In this document: piece after piece, positions 36,212 to 36,845 of the stretch
Layout of the letters: each line of letters starts with the position of its first letter
How positions within the stretch are numbered: the stretch's first letter is position 1
Source: Xanthomonas cucurbitae
Lineage (GTDB): Bacteria; Pseudomonadota; Gammaproteobacteria; Xanthomonadales; Xanthomonadaceae
Direction: 5' to 3'
DNA: 36,845 nucleotides
NCBI RefSeq assembly: GCF_002939885.1
Contig: NZ_MDED01000034.1
Coordinates: 1-36,845, forward strand
Program-made: the position numbers and the translations under genes
The notes under the pieces: generated by a model
Told to the model about the DNA's origin: nothing
What the model saw: the letters and a program-made list of their open reading frames with translations, nothing else
Database searches by the model: none

Positions 36212-36310
36212 CGCCGATCTAGCGGCGGCGAGTCCGCCTGCGACAGAGACGCACTGCCGCAGCACGGCCACGGCACGCACCCATCCCTGCAAGTGCACTC
36301 GGTGCGCAGG

Positions 36311-36769
36311 TCAATTGCCCGGATGCGCCAACGCATGATCCAGCGCAGCGCAGATGGCCGTCACCTGCGCTGTATTGCATTGGGCGGGCGTCGCGCCGGG
36401 ACTGTCCGGATAGACCTCGGTGGTGGTGCGGTAGCGTGCATCGGTCATCCCCGCGCACAAGCCCAGGCGCCGCACCGGGTAGTGGATGACACCATGATCG
36501 ACCACCGGAGCACCGATGATCCGACCGTGCGCATCGGGCGGGGCAATATGCGTGACCTTCGCCACCGCCGCGATGATCGCCTGCTGGAAGCCCGGCTGCG
36601 GATCCTCGCTATCGCCCACCAGATAGAACCCATCAGGGATGCTGCCCGGCACGAACGCCACACCGTCGCGCGCGGCCAGTGCAGGACGGAATTCGTGTTC
36701 GTCGCTATCGGTGGTTTCGTGCAGGTCGATGTGCACCAGCATCCGGCCCGGCACGGTGATTGTCAACAT
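36311..36769 (-). pseudogene. C-terminal part of an M14-type peptidase, probably broken
   Basis: 152 residues matching the C-terminal half of an M14 zinc-carboxypeptidase-like family. The metal His is in HIDLHET near residue 16, EFRPALAARDG and DGFYLV follow, and the catalytic Glu lies in TTTEVYPDSPG. The N-terminal half with the HxxE zinc motif is absent. In the same frame, stop codons lie just upstream of the ATG at 36769. In another frame the last 76 bases encode WLNPDNDDR, faintly like the WNPDAVDPNR block of the family, so a frameshift is likely. The window ends before this can be settled. Confidence 0.55.
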
Positions 36770-36845
36770 AGTTGTCCGCTATTTCATGCTGCGAACTTCA
36801 TTTCATCGGGTGCTTTTCTATCGTCGTTATCCGGGTTCAGCCACA

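Overview
The window reads as a high-GC plant-associated gammaproteobacterium, almost certainly Xanthomonas. It carries a XopE-type type III effector behind a perfect PIP box, a giant PATR autotransporter of the YapH type, Clp/CRP-type sites and the usual set of TonB receptors and secreted autotransporters. All calls come from reading the sequence and from remembered family knowledge; no database search was run.

Layout. (1) 1-2580 is mobile accessory DNA: an intact IS630-family element, then an HrpX-regulated xopE effector gene, closed on the right by an inverted repeat that I recall as the TnXax1/mobile-insertion-cassette type. (2) 2581-4397 holds a 5'-truncated DUF692 (MNIO) gene overlapping a DUF2063 gene. 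This looks like the rear half of a bufferin-type RiPP operon cut by the cassette. (3) 4557-17645 is the most interesting part, a lasso-peptide island. It has a TonB-dependent receptor with two DUF3526 ABC-2 permeases and an ATPase (+ strand). A lasso cyclase, leader protease and short precursor (C, B, A) lie on the - strand. A ParB-like gene broken by a 50-bp tandem duplication follows, then an ABC exporter (D) and a DUF1624 membrane acyltransferase. The 51-residue precursor at 13260-13415 predicts the 17-residue core AHSHGTLWDGIFPTTSP. Its leader resembles that of the astexins and its ring resembles that of RES-701. Four copies of one 13-bp near-palindrome, GTYAYAANATAAC, sit in the three promoter regions of this island. 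They resemble Zur boxes, which suggests one zinc-type regulon covering receptor, peptide and tailoring/export genes.

(4) 17821-19960 holds a small periplasmic protein and a two-gene operon for a PQQ-type lipoprotein dehydrogenase and a DUF2231 membrane protein. (5) 20885-33691 holds two convergent autotransporters, a subtilisin-like protease and a 3312-residue repeat adhesin, sharing one strong terminator. (6) 34451-36211 is a GAF/degenerate GGDEF/EAL protein. Its intergenic region with the adhesin has a perfect TGTGA-N6-TCACA site. (7) The right edge holds the C-terminal part of an M14-type peptidase, apparently broken.

Working model for the lasso island: the peptide is made by A/B/C, exported by D, possibly modified by the DUF1624 protein, and recaptured by the TonB receptor, with the ABC-2 complex as a partner. 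Control would be by a metal-type repressor. The gene identities are well supported. The metal link is inference.
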